Shown here: in pieces, positions 44,221 to 53,283 of the stretch
Numbering within the stretch: the first letter of the stretch is position 1
How the letters are laid out: the number at the start of each line of letters is the position of its first letter
From: Leucobacter salsicius M1-8
GTDB taxonomy: Bacteria > Actinomycetota > Actinomycetes > Actinomycetales > Microbacteriaceae
Length of the DNA stretch: 64,000 nt
Assembly (NCBI RefSeq): GCF_000350525.1
Contig: NZ_AOCN01000024.1
Location: forward strand, 1 to 64,000
Direction: 5' to 3'
Notes under the pieces: model-generated
What the model saw: the letters and a program-made list of their open reading frames with translations, nothing else
What the model was told of the DNA's origin: nothing
The model's database searches: none
Made by a program: the position numbers and the translations under genes

Positions 44221-45930
44221 ATGAAGCCGCTCGATCCGCGCCTCCTGCGCCATGCCTCCGCCGCGCGCCGTGTGCTCGCGCTCGGCGGGGGCCTCGGCCT
44301 CCTGCGCACCCTCGCAACCGTCGCCTGGTGTTGGTTCCTCGCGAACGCCCTCACGGTGGTCGCGTTGCCGGTGCTCGCGGGGGCCGGGGGAGGCGCGGGT
44401 CGAATTGGTGAGAATGCTCCGGATCCGGGCCAGCTCACCTCGCTCGTCGCCGGTGCCGCGGCCGCGTTCGTTGTGCGCGCGGTCGCGGGCTGGGCGATGG
44501 ATGTCACCGCGGCCCGCGGCGCCGTGCGCGCGAAGGAACAGCTGCGCGCAGCGGCGCTCGATGCGCTCGACAGGGCCGCACTACACGGGGTGGCATCGAA
44601 TGGTGCGGTACCTGCCGCCGAGACGACCACGATTTTAGGCCGCGGGCTCGACGCTCTTGACGGCTACTTCTCTGGCTACCTGCCGCAGCTGATTCTCGCG
44701 GTCGTGGCGACGCCGGTGCTCGTCGTGGCCATCCTGCTCGCTGATCCGGTCAGCGGCATTACCGTGCTCATCGTGTTTCCCGTGATTCCCATGTTTATGG
44801 TGCTCATCGGCCTCGCGACCAAGACTGTGCAGGATCGCCAGTGGGCGCAGCTGCGGAGGCTCTCGGGATCGTTCCTTGACGCGGTCGAGGGGCTCTCTAC
44901 TCTTAAGATTTTTCGCCGGGAGTACCGGCAGGCCGCCCGCATTGCGCGGGAGGCCGATGACTACCGCCTGCGCACCATGAAGGTGCTGCGCGTCACGTTT
45001 CTCTCGGGCTTCGTGCTCGATCTCGCGGGCACGTTCTCAATCGCGCTCGTGGCCGTTACGGTGGGCACCCGGCTCGTCGACGGCGCGTTCCCGCTCGCGC
45101 TCGGGCTCTTCGTGCTGTTGCTCGTGCCCGAGGCTTTCATTCCCATCAGGCAGGTGGGGGCGGCATTCCACGCCTCGACCGAGGGTCTCGCCGCCTCGAG
45201 CGATGTCTTCGACCTGATCGATGGCGCAGCTTCGGCCGACGCAGGCCAGGCTTCGCACGTCAGCGTGCGCGAGCGAAGCGAGTCGCCCGAGGCTTCCATC
45301 CTGGCCGTTGAAGCGGCCATGATCCGGCGCGGCGACCACATCGTCGCCGGTCCCGTCTCGCTGACCGCGGGGGCGGGGGAGTTCGTCGCCCTCGCGGGCC
45401 CGTCGGGCTCAGGCAAGTCGAGCCTGCTCGCCGCGGTGCTCGGGTTCGCCGAGGTCGCCTCGGGCCAGATCACCCGACCCGACACCGTCTCATGGGTGGG
45501 CCAAAAGCCCGACCTTGCACGGGGAACTATCGCCGAAAACGTGGCGTTGGGTGAGGAGACGCCCGATCCGGAGCTGGTATCGCGTGCCCTTGATGCCGCG
45601 CAGCTGAGCGGCATCGCCCCCGACGCTGCCCTGGGCGCCCTCGGCGCGGGGCTCTCGGGCGGTCAGGCGCAGCGCGTAGCGATCGCACGCGGGCTCTACA
45701 GGGCATGGGCGCGCAATGCACCACTGGTCTTGCTCGACGAGCCCACCTCGGCACTCGATGCCGGCACTGAGGCGCGCGTCATCAAGGCGTTGCGGGCCGA
45801 GGCCGACCGGGGCGTCGCGGTGGTCGTCGTGAGCCACCGCGCCGCGGTGCTCGCCGCCGCAGACCGTGTCGTCACATTGGCGGCCCCGCACTCCGAGACA
45901 TCCGTGTTGGCAGACAGGACGGGCAAATGA
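44221..45930 (+). CDS. cydD: CydDC exporter, ABC subunit CydD
   Basis: A 569-residue fused membrane-ATPase ABC half-transporter. Six hydrophobic segments in residues 20-300; nucleotide domain from 350 with Walker A GPSGSGKSS, signature LSGGQAQRVAIARGL, Walker B LVLLDEPTSALD and switch VVSHRAA. With CydC it exports thiol compounds or haem-related factors required for bd oxidase assembly. ATG at 44221 is 4 bases after cydB; an in-frame extension to 44092 would sit inside cydB. Confidence 0.93.
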   Translation: MKPLDPRLLRHASAARRVLALGGGLGLLRTLATVAWCWFLANALTVVALPVLAGAGGGAGRIGENAPDPGQLTSLVAGAAAAFVVRAVAGWAMDVTAARGAVRAKEQLRAAALDALDRAALHGVASNGAVPAAETTTILGRGLDALDGYFSGYLPQLILAVVATPVLVVAILLADPVSGITVLIVFPVIPMFMVLIGLATKTVQDRQWAQLRRLSGSFLDAVEGLSTLKIFRREYRQAARIAREADDYRLRTMKVLRVTFLSGFVLDLAGTFSIALVAVTVGTRLVDGAFPLALGLFVLLLVPEAFIPIRQVGAAFHASTEGLAASSDVFDLIDGAASADAGQASHVSVRERSESPEASILAVEAAMIRRGDHIVAGPVSLTAGAGEFVALAGPSGSGKSSLLAAVLGFAEVASGQITRPDTVSWVGQKPDLARGTIAENVALGEETPDPELVSRALDAAQLSGIAPDAALGALGAGLSGGQAQRVAIARGLYRAWARNAPLVLLDEPTSALDAGTEARVIKALRAEADRGVAVVVVSHRAAVLAAADRVVTLAAPHSETSVLADRTGK

Positions 45931-47615
45931 CCGCATCCGCTCAGAGCACCACCGTCGGCCGCGACCGGGTTATTACCCGCGCGCTGCCGCCCGCAATGCG
46001 CAATGCGATCGGTGTAACGTGGGGCACGCTCGCAGACCTGTGCGTCGTGGGGCTGCTGGGGCTCAGCATGTGGCTCATCGTGAGCGCGGCCGAGCAACCC
46101 CCGATTCTGCACCTCACGTTCGCGATCGTGGGGGTGCGCGCGCTCGCAATCGGGCGGGCCGCGCTGCGCTATGTGCACCGGTTGAACACGCACGATGCCG
46201 TGCTCACGCAGCTGGCTCCGTTGCGGGCCGAGACCTTTGAAGCGCTCGTACCGCGGGTACCGGGTGCGCTGCCCACGAACCGGCGGGGCGAGCTGCTCTC
46301 AGCGTTTGTTGATGACGTCGATCAGCTGCAGGACGAGGCGCTGCGCGTGCGCGGGCCGCTCGTGACGAGCGCGATTGTGGTGCTGCTGTCGGTGGCCGCG
46401 GTCGCACTGATTTCGCCGCTCTCGGCGCTCGTATTGGCCGCGTGTCTGGCCGTGTCGGGGTGTGCGGCCGTATGGCTCGCGACTCGCACCGCCGGCGAAC
46501 ACGATCGCCAGCTCAGCGAGGCGCGTGCGCGGCTTAGCGACGCGCTGCTCGAACGATTCACCCGCACTGAGACGCTCGCTGCATTTGGCGCGCTCGGCCA
46601 GGCGCGCGACTCGATCGCTGTAGCCGAGCGGGCACTGTCGCGCATTCAACGGGGGCGCGCAGCAGCCGCCGGGCGCACGGGTGCACTGCTCGCGTGTGGC
46701 TCGGGCGTGGCCACGCTCGCGATCCTGCTCATCGTTTCTGGCGCTTCGGGCGCGGGCATCACCGCGCCGCTGATGGCGGCCGTAACGGTGCTGCCCGCCG
46801 CCGTGTTTGAGATCTTCGCACAGGTGCCAGCGGCGCTGGTCGCCGCCCGCGCCGTGCGCTCGAGTGCTGACCGGATCGCGGGGCTGACCGAGGGTGAGCT
46901 GCCGGCAGAGCTCGTCGTCGAGGGTGCTAGTGCTGGCTCGGCTTCCGTAGCAACTGCCGGCATCGGTGAACAGATTGTCGACACGACGATCGAGCTGCAC
47001 GGTGTGGCCGTACGCCATCCTGGTGCCTCGTCTGATGCGGTATCCGGGGTGTCGTTCACGCTGCGCCCGGGGGAGACCCTCATCGTGACGGGCGAGAGCG
47101 GGGCGGGCAAGAGTACGCTCGCGCTCGCGCTCACCCGCTTCCTCACCTATCGCGGCTCGTACCGTCTCGGCGGAGTCGAGGTGTCGAGCCTGCCCATTGA
47201 GTGGGTACGAGCGACCGTCGGCCTGTGTGAGCAGCAGCCGCATCTGTTCGACACTGACCTGCGCCAAAACCTAAAGTTTGCGCGCGACACCGCAAGCGAT
47301 GAGGAGCTGCTTTCGGCGCTTGATCGGGTGGGGCTTCGTGAGTGGGCCGAAGCCCGCGGCGGGCTGGACGCGCCGATCGGCGAGCGCGGCGCGCTCGTAT
47401 CGGGCGGCCAGACCCAGCGCATCGCGCTCGCGCGCGTGCTGCTTGCCGACTTCCCCGTGGTGGTGCTCGACGAGCCTACGGCGGGCGTCGACGGACCGCT
47501 CGCAGACACACTGCTGCACGACCTGCTGGGTGCCGTGCCCGCAGACCGCTCGGTGTTGCTGATCACGCACACCGAGGTGCCCGAAGGGCTTGGCGTCACA
47601 AAGCTCGCGCTGTAG
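45927..47615 (+). CDS. cydC: CydDC exporter, ABC subunit CydC
   Basis: A 562-residue ABC half-transporter with six N-terminal helices (residues 30-290) and an ATPase domain: Walker A GESGAGKST, signature VSGGQTQRIALARVL, Walker B VVVLDEPTAGVD. The D-loop and switch (LLITHTEVPEG) diverge from CydD, normal for the asymmetric pair. ATGA overlap with cydD. A GC-rich tandem repeat begins 3 bases after its stop. Confidence 0.92.
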   Translation: MTASAQSTTVGRDRVITRALPPAMRNAIGVTWGTLADLCVVGLLGLSMWLIVSAAEQPPILHLTFAIVGVRALAIGRAALRYVHRLNTHDAVLTQLAPLRAETFEALVPRVPGALPTNRRGELLSAFVDDVDQLQDEALRVRGPLVTSAIVVLLSVAAVALISPLSALVLAACLAVSGCAAVWLATRTAGEHDRQLSEARARLSDALLERFTRTETLAAFGALGQARDSIAVAERALSRIQRGRAAAAGRTGALLACGSGVATLAILLIVSGASGAGITAPLMAAVTVLPAAVFEIFAQVPAALVAARAVRSSADRIAGLTEGELPAELVVEGASAGSASVATAGIGEQIVDTTIELHGVAVRHPGASSDAVSGVSFTLRPGETLIVTGESGAGKSTLALALTRFLTYRGSYRLGGVEVSSLPIEWVRATVGLCEQQPHLFDTDLRQNLKFARDTASDEELLSALDRVGLREWAEARGGLDAPIGERGALVSGGQTQRIALARVLLADFPVVVLDEPTAGVDGPLADTLLHDLLGAVPADRSVLLITHTEVPEGLGVTKLAL

Positions 47616-47618
47616 GTT

Positions 47619-47678
47619 GGCTGGGTGGCTGGGTGGCTGGGTGGCTGGGTGGCCTGGCCTGGCCTGGCCTGGCCAGGC
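47619..47678. repeat. compound tandem repeat after cydC
   Basis: Four perfect copies of GGCTGGGT (47619-47650) pass directly into four copies of GGCCT (47651-47670) and end in the palindrome GCCTGGCCAGGC (47667-47678). It lies between the convergent cydC and the broken minus-strand gene, where a terminator would be expected. Confidence 0.85.
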
Positions 47679-47682
47679 AATG

Positions 47683-48215
47683 CTATTCGACTGAGAACCA
47701 GAAGTCTGCGACGGTGTCAGCGTCACGAATCATCGCGACCTGCCAGCATCCCGGCTGATTGAAATTGATCCCCATGCCCCACTCGTCGTCAGGGCGGTCG
47801 TAGTTGCTGGTGCCTTCGTGAGGCTCGGGGCCCCAGCTGAGCGGCAGCAGCACTCCATTGGGATCGTGCACCTCAACCTGGAGGTCGCCTGCGCCGAGCG
47901 CAGCTCGTCATCATCAGCGCGATACCGAGTGATGTCGCCGCCCGGCGCGGTCTGACAATGCGCGCTCGTGTGTGCATCTGCAAGCCCACTCTCTGATCGC
48001 CCGTGATCTTGAACACAGACTAGGTCGTGAGTGGTATTGGTGTAACGGAAGATCCGGGTGGCGTTGAATGTTGGGTCGTAATAGCGGGGAACCAGGTTGC
48101 GAATCGGGCTGGCAGCGGCTGCGCTTGCGGGCCCGGCATCGGAGGGGGCAGAATCTGTCTGATAGTCGGGCCGCTCTGGGCGCGACCGCCTCACTTCCCT
48201 GGAAAGAACCCACAT
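47683..48215 (-). pseudogene. frameshifted secreted-type protein
   Basis: Two frames together make one protein. From the right, RNLVPRYYDPTFNATRIFRY and TTHDLVCVQDHGRSESG run to ITRYRADDDELRSA near 47895; after a one-base shift, GAGDLQVEVHDPNGVLLPLS and NFNQPGCWQVAMIRDADTV run to the stop. The C-terminal beta domain with GCWQV is typical of small exported domains. The N-terminus lacks the expected signal peptide and its ATG overlaps the LtrA ATG on the other strand, so the 5' end is probably lost too. Function unknown. Confidence 0.6.
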
Positions 48216-49397
48216 GACTGTTCCTCCGCGATTTCGCCTGGTGACCATGCGGCCACGGGATCCGAGCGAGCCAGGCCGCGTCTCTTCTTCGCTTGAGCTG
48301 TTCTTTGACCTGGTCTTCGCCATTGCGGTGAGCATCGCAGCAGCCGAGCTGCACGGATCTCTCTCCGGCGGTGACGTCTGGGGGGCCTCGCGAGCTATGC
48401 CTTCGTCTTCTTCGGGATCTGGTGGGCCTGGATGAACTTCACTTGGTTCTCCACCTCATTCGACACCGACGATTGGCTCTATCGGGTGCCGACGATTCTG
48501 CAGATGGGCGGCGTGCTGGTGCTCGCCTCAGGAATCGCTCCCGCATTTCAGGCACACGATTACACGGTTCTGGTCCTCGCGTATGTGGTGATGCGGTTGG
48601 CCCTGGTTGCGCAATGGCTGCGGGCCTCCCGCTCAGCGGGCATTGCGCGACGGGCGACCATTACCTACGCCATCGGCATTTTGGCGGTGCAGGTATTCTG
48701 GATCGCGGCTTTGCTGCTGCCGCCTCACCTGATGACGATCGCGATCGCGACATCGATCGTCGCAGAGCTTGCCGTGCCGGCCTTGGCCGAGCGTTCCGGA
48801 TCAACACCCTGGCACGCGCAGCATATTACCGAGCGATACGGTCTACTCGCGTTGATCCTGCTCGGCCTGAGTCTGCTCGCCAGCACCAACGCAATCATCG
48901 ATGCTCTGGGTGATGCACGGGTGCTCGGGCAGCTCATCGCCATCGCCGTACTGACACTGGTGACGACGGCTGCCCTTTGGTGGATCTATTTCTGGACACC
49001 GCACCACCACGCGATCGGGGGGTTGAGGAGCTCGCTCCTGTATGGCTACGGGCACTACTTCATCTTTGCTGCCGCCGGTGCGCTGTCGGCGGGCATTGAA
49101 GTGGAGATCGATGTGATCAGGGGAACGAGTGTGCTCACTGCCCCCTACGCGTCCTTCGCGTTTACCGTGCCGATCGCAGTCTTTCTGCTGGGCACCTGGC
49201 TGTTCGCAATGCGTCAGCGCGCAGACTGGGTCGTGAACACTGTCTTGCCCGCCTCCGGGATTCTGGTGCTTATCGACCCACTTATTCCCATCCCGTTTGC
49301 GCTCACGACGCTCATCCTTGCGGTGGTCGTTGCCGTGCTGGTGTGGCGGCCACCAGTTTCTCGGGGGAATCGTGAAATCGATAGTGACAAGGTGTAA
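48214..49397 (+). pseudogene. low temperature requirement protein A family gene with frameshift
   Basis: An LtrA-family membrane protein broken by one base. The first part reads SSLELFFDLVFAIAVSIAAA, the family's N-terminal hallmark; after a run of six G at 48380-48385 the frame must move by one to continue as LASYAFVFFGIWWAWMNFTW / FSTSFDTDDWLYRV. Restoring one G gives about 394 residues with the normal eleven or so helices. GGAAAG precedes the ATG at 48214. Error in a G run, real decay or slippage-based switching are all possible. Confidence 0.85.
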
Positions 49398-49568
49398 CTG
49401 TGAGGGGCTTGCTCACAAGTGCGTCTTCGATTCCCAGATCGGGGCGCGTCTCACCGCGTGAAATTTAGAGCTACCTGAGTCCTTGAATACGCCCAGATAG
49501 TGGCGGTTGTGAGCAGAAATCGGTCGGCCTAAACTGCCGCCCTCTCGTTCGACTGTCAGTCAGTTCAT

Positions 49569-49873
49569 GGGAGAGCCGCGGTCATCAGCACATTCTTGCT
49601 GCTGGACACTTACGCGCTGGTGACGCTGATCAGCGCAAACCTCTTGAGTGCGCTCATCGGCTCGATCGGCCTGATGATCGCCTTCTACGGCGGCCTGACC
49701 GGGTATGCCTGCGTTTGGTCCTACCGCAAGATGATGACGTCGTCTGGCGAATCATGCGGCCCGAGTTCTTTAAGGTCGTCGCCCTACCCGAGGGATTCGA
49801 CGAAGCAATGCTCGTGGAACAGGCCGTTGAGGTGGCCTCGACGGGAGAACACGACGCAAAGCACACACCCTAG
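49569..49873 (+). pseudogene. remnant of an APC-family amino acid permease
   Basis: Two permease fragments in different frames. One reads STFLLLDTYALVTLISANLL and IGSIGLMIAFYGGLTGYACV, matching a late transmembrane pair of APC transporters; the other, starting near 49735, reads DDVVWRIMRPEFFKVVALPE and ends TGEHDAKHTP, a typical cytoplasmic C-terminus. The segment between and the first ~350 residues are gone. Nothing functional remains. The rest of the gap 49398-49568 shows no gene. Confidence 0.7.
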
Positions 49874-49888
49874 GAGGTGAAACCGGGC

Positions 49889-50527
49889 CTAATGATCGCG
49901 CGCCACGCGAATGCGCATCGCGAGGTCGGCCCGGTTATCCGCACCGAGTTTGAGCGCGATCGTGGAAACATAGTTCGCGACCGTTTTTACAGAGAGGTTC
50001 AGTCGTGCGGCGATCATTGGGTTGGTGAGGCCACGGCCGACGAGGCCGGCGATCGTGCCTTCGCGCGGGGTGAGCCCAGGCAGCATGCTGGGCGACGGTG
50101 ATATCGACGAGGTTTGGTGCTCTTGTCGCGCGAGGGCCCGGGGCACTCCCGGGCCGACCCACAGTGCACCAGCGGTCGCCGCATCGATCGCGGCCAGGAT
50201 TTGTTCGGGTGTTGCCTGTTTTGTGGCGTAGGCGCTCGCTCCCGCTCGAAGTGCCCTCGCCACGGTGGCCTCGTCGTCGTGCAGCGTCACCACGACGACT
50301 CGGAGGTTGGGGTCCACTGCGGTGAGCATCTCCGTGGCCTCGATGCCTCCCATCTCGGGCATCGACAGATCCATGATCACGAGGTTGGGGTGTTCGCGCG
50401 CGACGACTTGAATCGCTTCGAGGCCGGAAGCGGCCTCGCCAACAACCTCGTGATTGTTCGCGCGGAGCAGTGCGATGAGCCCCTTGCGGAACAGCGGGTG
50501 GTCGTCGACGAGGACAATGCGGGTCAT
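49889..50527 (-). CDS. NarL/LuxR-type response regulator
   Basis: A 212-residue two-component regulator. Receiver domain residues 1-118: acidic pocket VDDHP, phosphoacceptor Asp in LVIMDLSMPEM, conserved Thr/Lys region. LuxR helix-turn-helix at 150-205: GLTPREGTIAGLVGRGLTNP and LSVKTVANYVSTIALKLG. It overlaps the stop of its partner histidine kinase gene by 4 bases (ATGA). The kinase carries an internal stop codon, so the regulator may be uncoupled from its sensor. Target genes unknown. Confidence 0.92.
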   Translation of the reverse strand: MTRIVLVDDHPLFRKGLIALLRANNHEVVGEAASGLEAIQVVAREHPNLVIMDLSMPEMGGIEATEMLTAVDPNLRVVVVTLHDDEATVARALRAGASAYATKQATPEQILAAIDAATAGALWVGPGVPRALARQEHQTSSISPSPSMLPGLTPREGTIAGLVGRGLTNPMIAARLNLSVKTVANYVSTIALKLGADNRADLAMRIRVARDH

Positions 50528-52338
50528 GTCGTGCCTTCCTGGATGCTGCCCAGCGGCAGCCAGACCCGCAGCCGAGTGCCCCCGCCAGCGGGAGAGTCAA
50601 ACTCGGCCTCGCCGCCCAGCTCGTTTGCGCGGTCTCGGATGGACCGCATGCCCATTCCTGAAGGCGAGGCGAGATGAACACCGACTCCGTCGTCGATGAC
50701 GGTGATCTGCAGGGCGCCATCGATGTCATTGACGCCATCAACGCGGTCGATCGCGACGATACATTGCGTTGCTTGAGCATGGCGTCGCACATTGGTAATC
50801 GCCTCTTGGATGATGCGCAATGCAGCGAGGTCGACGGCCGCCGGGAGCACGCCGAGATTCGAGATACGGAAGTCGAGGTCGGATGTATCACCGAGGCGGG
50901 CCCGAATTGCGGCTACCAGCCCGTGGTCGTCGAGCACCGCGGGGCGGAGGCCATGCGAAATCTCCCGCGCCCGCTCGAGGGAGGCCTGGATGTCCTCCTA
51001 CAGCTCCTGGGCTGTGTTCGAAAGTGCCGGATCAATGTAGGCCGCCCGGTGTGCAATCGCGGCGGCGCTGAGGGCAAGGCCCGAGAGCGCAGACCCGAGG
51101 TCATCGTGGAGTTCGCGGCGCAGGGTGCGGCGCTCCTCTTCGCGTGCGGTGATGAGCGCGGTCTGTGCCCGAGTCGCGGCCTTGAGTGCCTCGGCCTCGG
51201 CGAGGGCCGGGGCCGCATGCTGCGCGAGCGCGGCAATCACGGCCCGGTCACGGGGCGTGAGTTCGGACTCACCGAGTCTCGGAGCGACGTGCATCGTTGC
51301 GATCTGCAGGCCTCGAAAGACCAGCGGAAATGAGGAATCGGTGGCTGCGGTGGCCTCTTGATCCGGATCGTGAGCATGCTGCGTATCGAGGGTGACGGTG
51401 GCGGCGCCGGTGGCGCCCCGCACCGCGGCCTGAATGCGATCGGCCACGGGCAGTGGATCGTCACGTGTAAGCATCCAGCTGAGTCGAGCGACAGCGGCTG
51501 ACGGGGTGAGGCGGTCGCGGAATACTAGCCATCCGGCAGCCCGAGTCGCCCCTCGAATGACCGGGTACGCGAGAATCGTGCTCGCAAGCCCGGCCCACCG
51601 CGCGGCCGCGACGTGAGAGGCCCCCGCCTGGCTTGCGAGCCACCCGGCTGCGGTGGCGATTGCGGCGAGCGCCCAACCCGCCAGGAGTACGAGAACGACA
51701 GCCCGAAACACGATATCGACGTTCCAGAGGCGCGGGGCCGTGCACGCGATCACGAGTCCCAGCGCGAGCGGAAGCCCGGCGAGGTTTGCTTCCGCGATCT
51801 CGCGCTCGCCGGGGCCGCCGATCTCTCCGACGGTGACCTGGATCAGGGCGAAGGCTGAGGCGGTCATCAGTAGTCCGAGCAGAATCCAGCGCAGGCGCTC
51901 CCGCTCCAGTGTGGTCGCGCTGCGTCGATACCGAATTACCATGCAAGCCCCGCTTGCGACGATCAGGAGTGCTGCCCCCGCGCCCCACCAGGGGGAGTCC
52001 CTAAGCGCGAATCCGGTTGCCGCGTCAGCTCCTACCGCGAGGGCAGCGACGACGGCGAGGGGGAACGACCAGCGGGGGTCAAAGCGGGCATCGGGAAACG
52101 TCGCGGCAAACAGCGGGAGGCAGACGAACCACGGTGCGGTGACCAGCCCTACCTGCCATGCGGGGAGATCGTTCGAGAACCACGTGGACGCCGCCATTAC
52201 TAGCAAGAGCACTGCCCCGGCGATGGCGGGAACGACGGCGATCGATCGTCGGACGGCGGCAGCGACGATCAACATCGCACCGCCCACCCCAATGACGAGG
52301 TGGGCGAGGCGGCTTGCGACAAGCAGCGCCTCGTCCAT
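50524..52338 (-). pseudogene. sensor histidine kinase with an internal TAG stop
   Basis: One frame of 604 codons encodes a NarX/DesK-like kinase: about eight hydrophobic segments (residues 5-270), a GAF-like stretch, dimerisation/phosphorylation motif RRELHDDLGSALSG, then a TAG at 50998-51000 after SNTAQEL, and in the same frame EDIQASLERAREISHGLRPA, N-box IIQEAITNVRRH, DDGVG and GMGMRSIRDRANELGG (ATPase). The stop separates the phosphoacceptor from the ATPase. A GTG at 50937 could start the ATPase half alone. Unless suppressed or a sequencing error, the kinase is inactive. Confidence 0.85.
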
Positions 52339-52391
52339 GGATTGATTCTCCCTGAATCTCGCTCATCTGACTAGAAATTCAGGACGAGCGT

Positions 52392-53066
52392 CTACGGGAT
52401 CAGCCCGACCACGACGAGGTTCATTCCGGTGAGGAGCCCCGTCGCGGCTCCGGGAATCGCAATGAGTGCTGCCGCGATCGTGATCGTGATGGCAACGCCC
52501 CGGCCGATCATCCCGTCCCGCCGACCGGTGCGGGCAAGGACGACGAGCCAGGCAGCGAGGCCGAGGCACGCGGTGAGGCGGAGCGCTTCGTGTATGACCA
52601 TGAAGCTCTGCTGCGCGAGCCATCGAGTCCCCTCATCATCGACCGGGATCAGGGTGAGCGCAATGCCCGCGAGCCCGCCTCCGGTGAGCCGGATCGCGCC
52701 AGCCACGACCATCGCGGCCCCCGCCAGTAGCCCCAGCGCGCGGGCAGCCGCGACCGTGTACCGTCGCATCTCTGGCATCGGGCGGGCTGCCTCGGCGGCG
52801 TACACGGCCAGGCCGATCGCGCCACCGAACACGATCTCACCGATTCCGAGGAGATATGTGAAGGGGAGGCCGATCCTCCAGAATTCGGCGAGGGTTTGAT
52901 CCGGATCCATGTTCGCCGGGTTGAGCAGCGTGGCGACAAACGCGATCGGCTCGATGAGCCAGACGAGTGTCGCCACCAGGGCGGCGCGGGAAGCGATCGT
53001 GAAGGCTCGTGATGTGCCGGACCGCACGGCAGCTTCTACGGAAGCATCCTGGACGTTGATATTCAT
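52392..53066 (-). CDS. membrane protein, DUF4386-like
   Basis: A 224-residue protein with six hydrophobic segments from residue 25 to 220 (ALVATLVWLIEPIAFVATLL, FTYLLGIGEIVFGGAIGLAV, ACLGLAAWLVVLA). The overall pattern is reminiscent of DUF4386 proteins; the match is from memory and weak. ATG at 53066 (MNINVQDAS) with GGAG 7 bases upstream is preferred over longer starts. Monocistronic, divergent from the wall-anchored protease gene. Confidence 0.65.
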   Translation of the reverse strand: MNINVQDASVEAAVRSGTSRAFTIASRAALVATLVWLIEPIAFVATLLNPANMDPDQTLAEFWRIGLPFTYLLGIGEIVFGGAIGLAVYAAEAARPMPEMRRYTVAAARALGLLAGAAMVVAGAIRLTGGGLAGIALTLIPVDDEGTRWLAQQSFMVIHEALRLTACLGLAAWLVVLARTGRRDGMIGRGVAITITIAAALIAIPGAATGLLTGMNLVVVGLIP

Positions 53067-53283
53067 GGCAACTCCTTTCGGGACATGCCGGCGGCGTTGT
53101 CGGCGCTTCAAGAATCGCTCCCACCTATCCCGGGAGGCCAGTGAGAGCCGATCACGAATGTCGTCGGGGTCATCGCCTCCGACGAGTATTCTGAATGAAG
53201 CACTCAGTGCAAGGTTGGCTCGGGTGCGATACGCTCCTGGTTGCGCCTCTAGGTGCAATCCGATGATCTAAGGAGATCACCCA

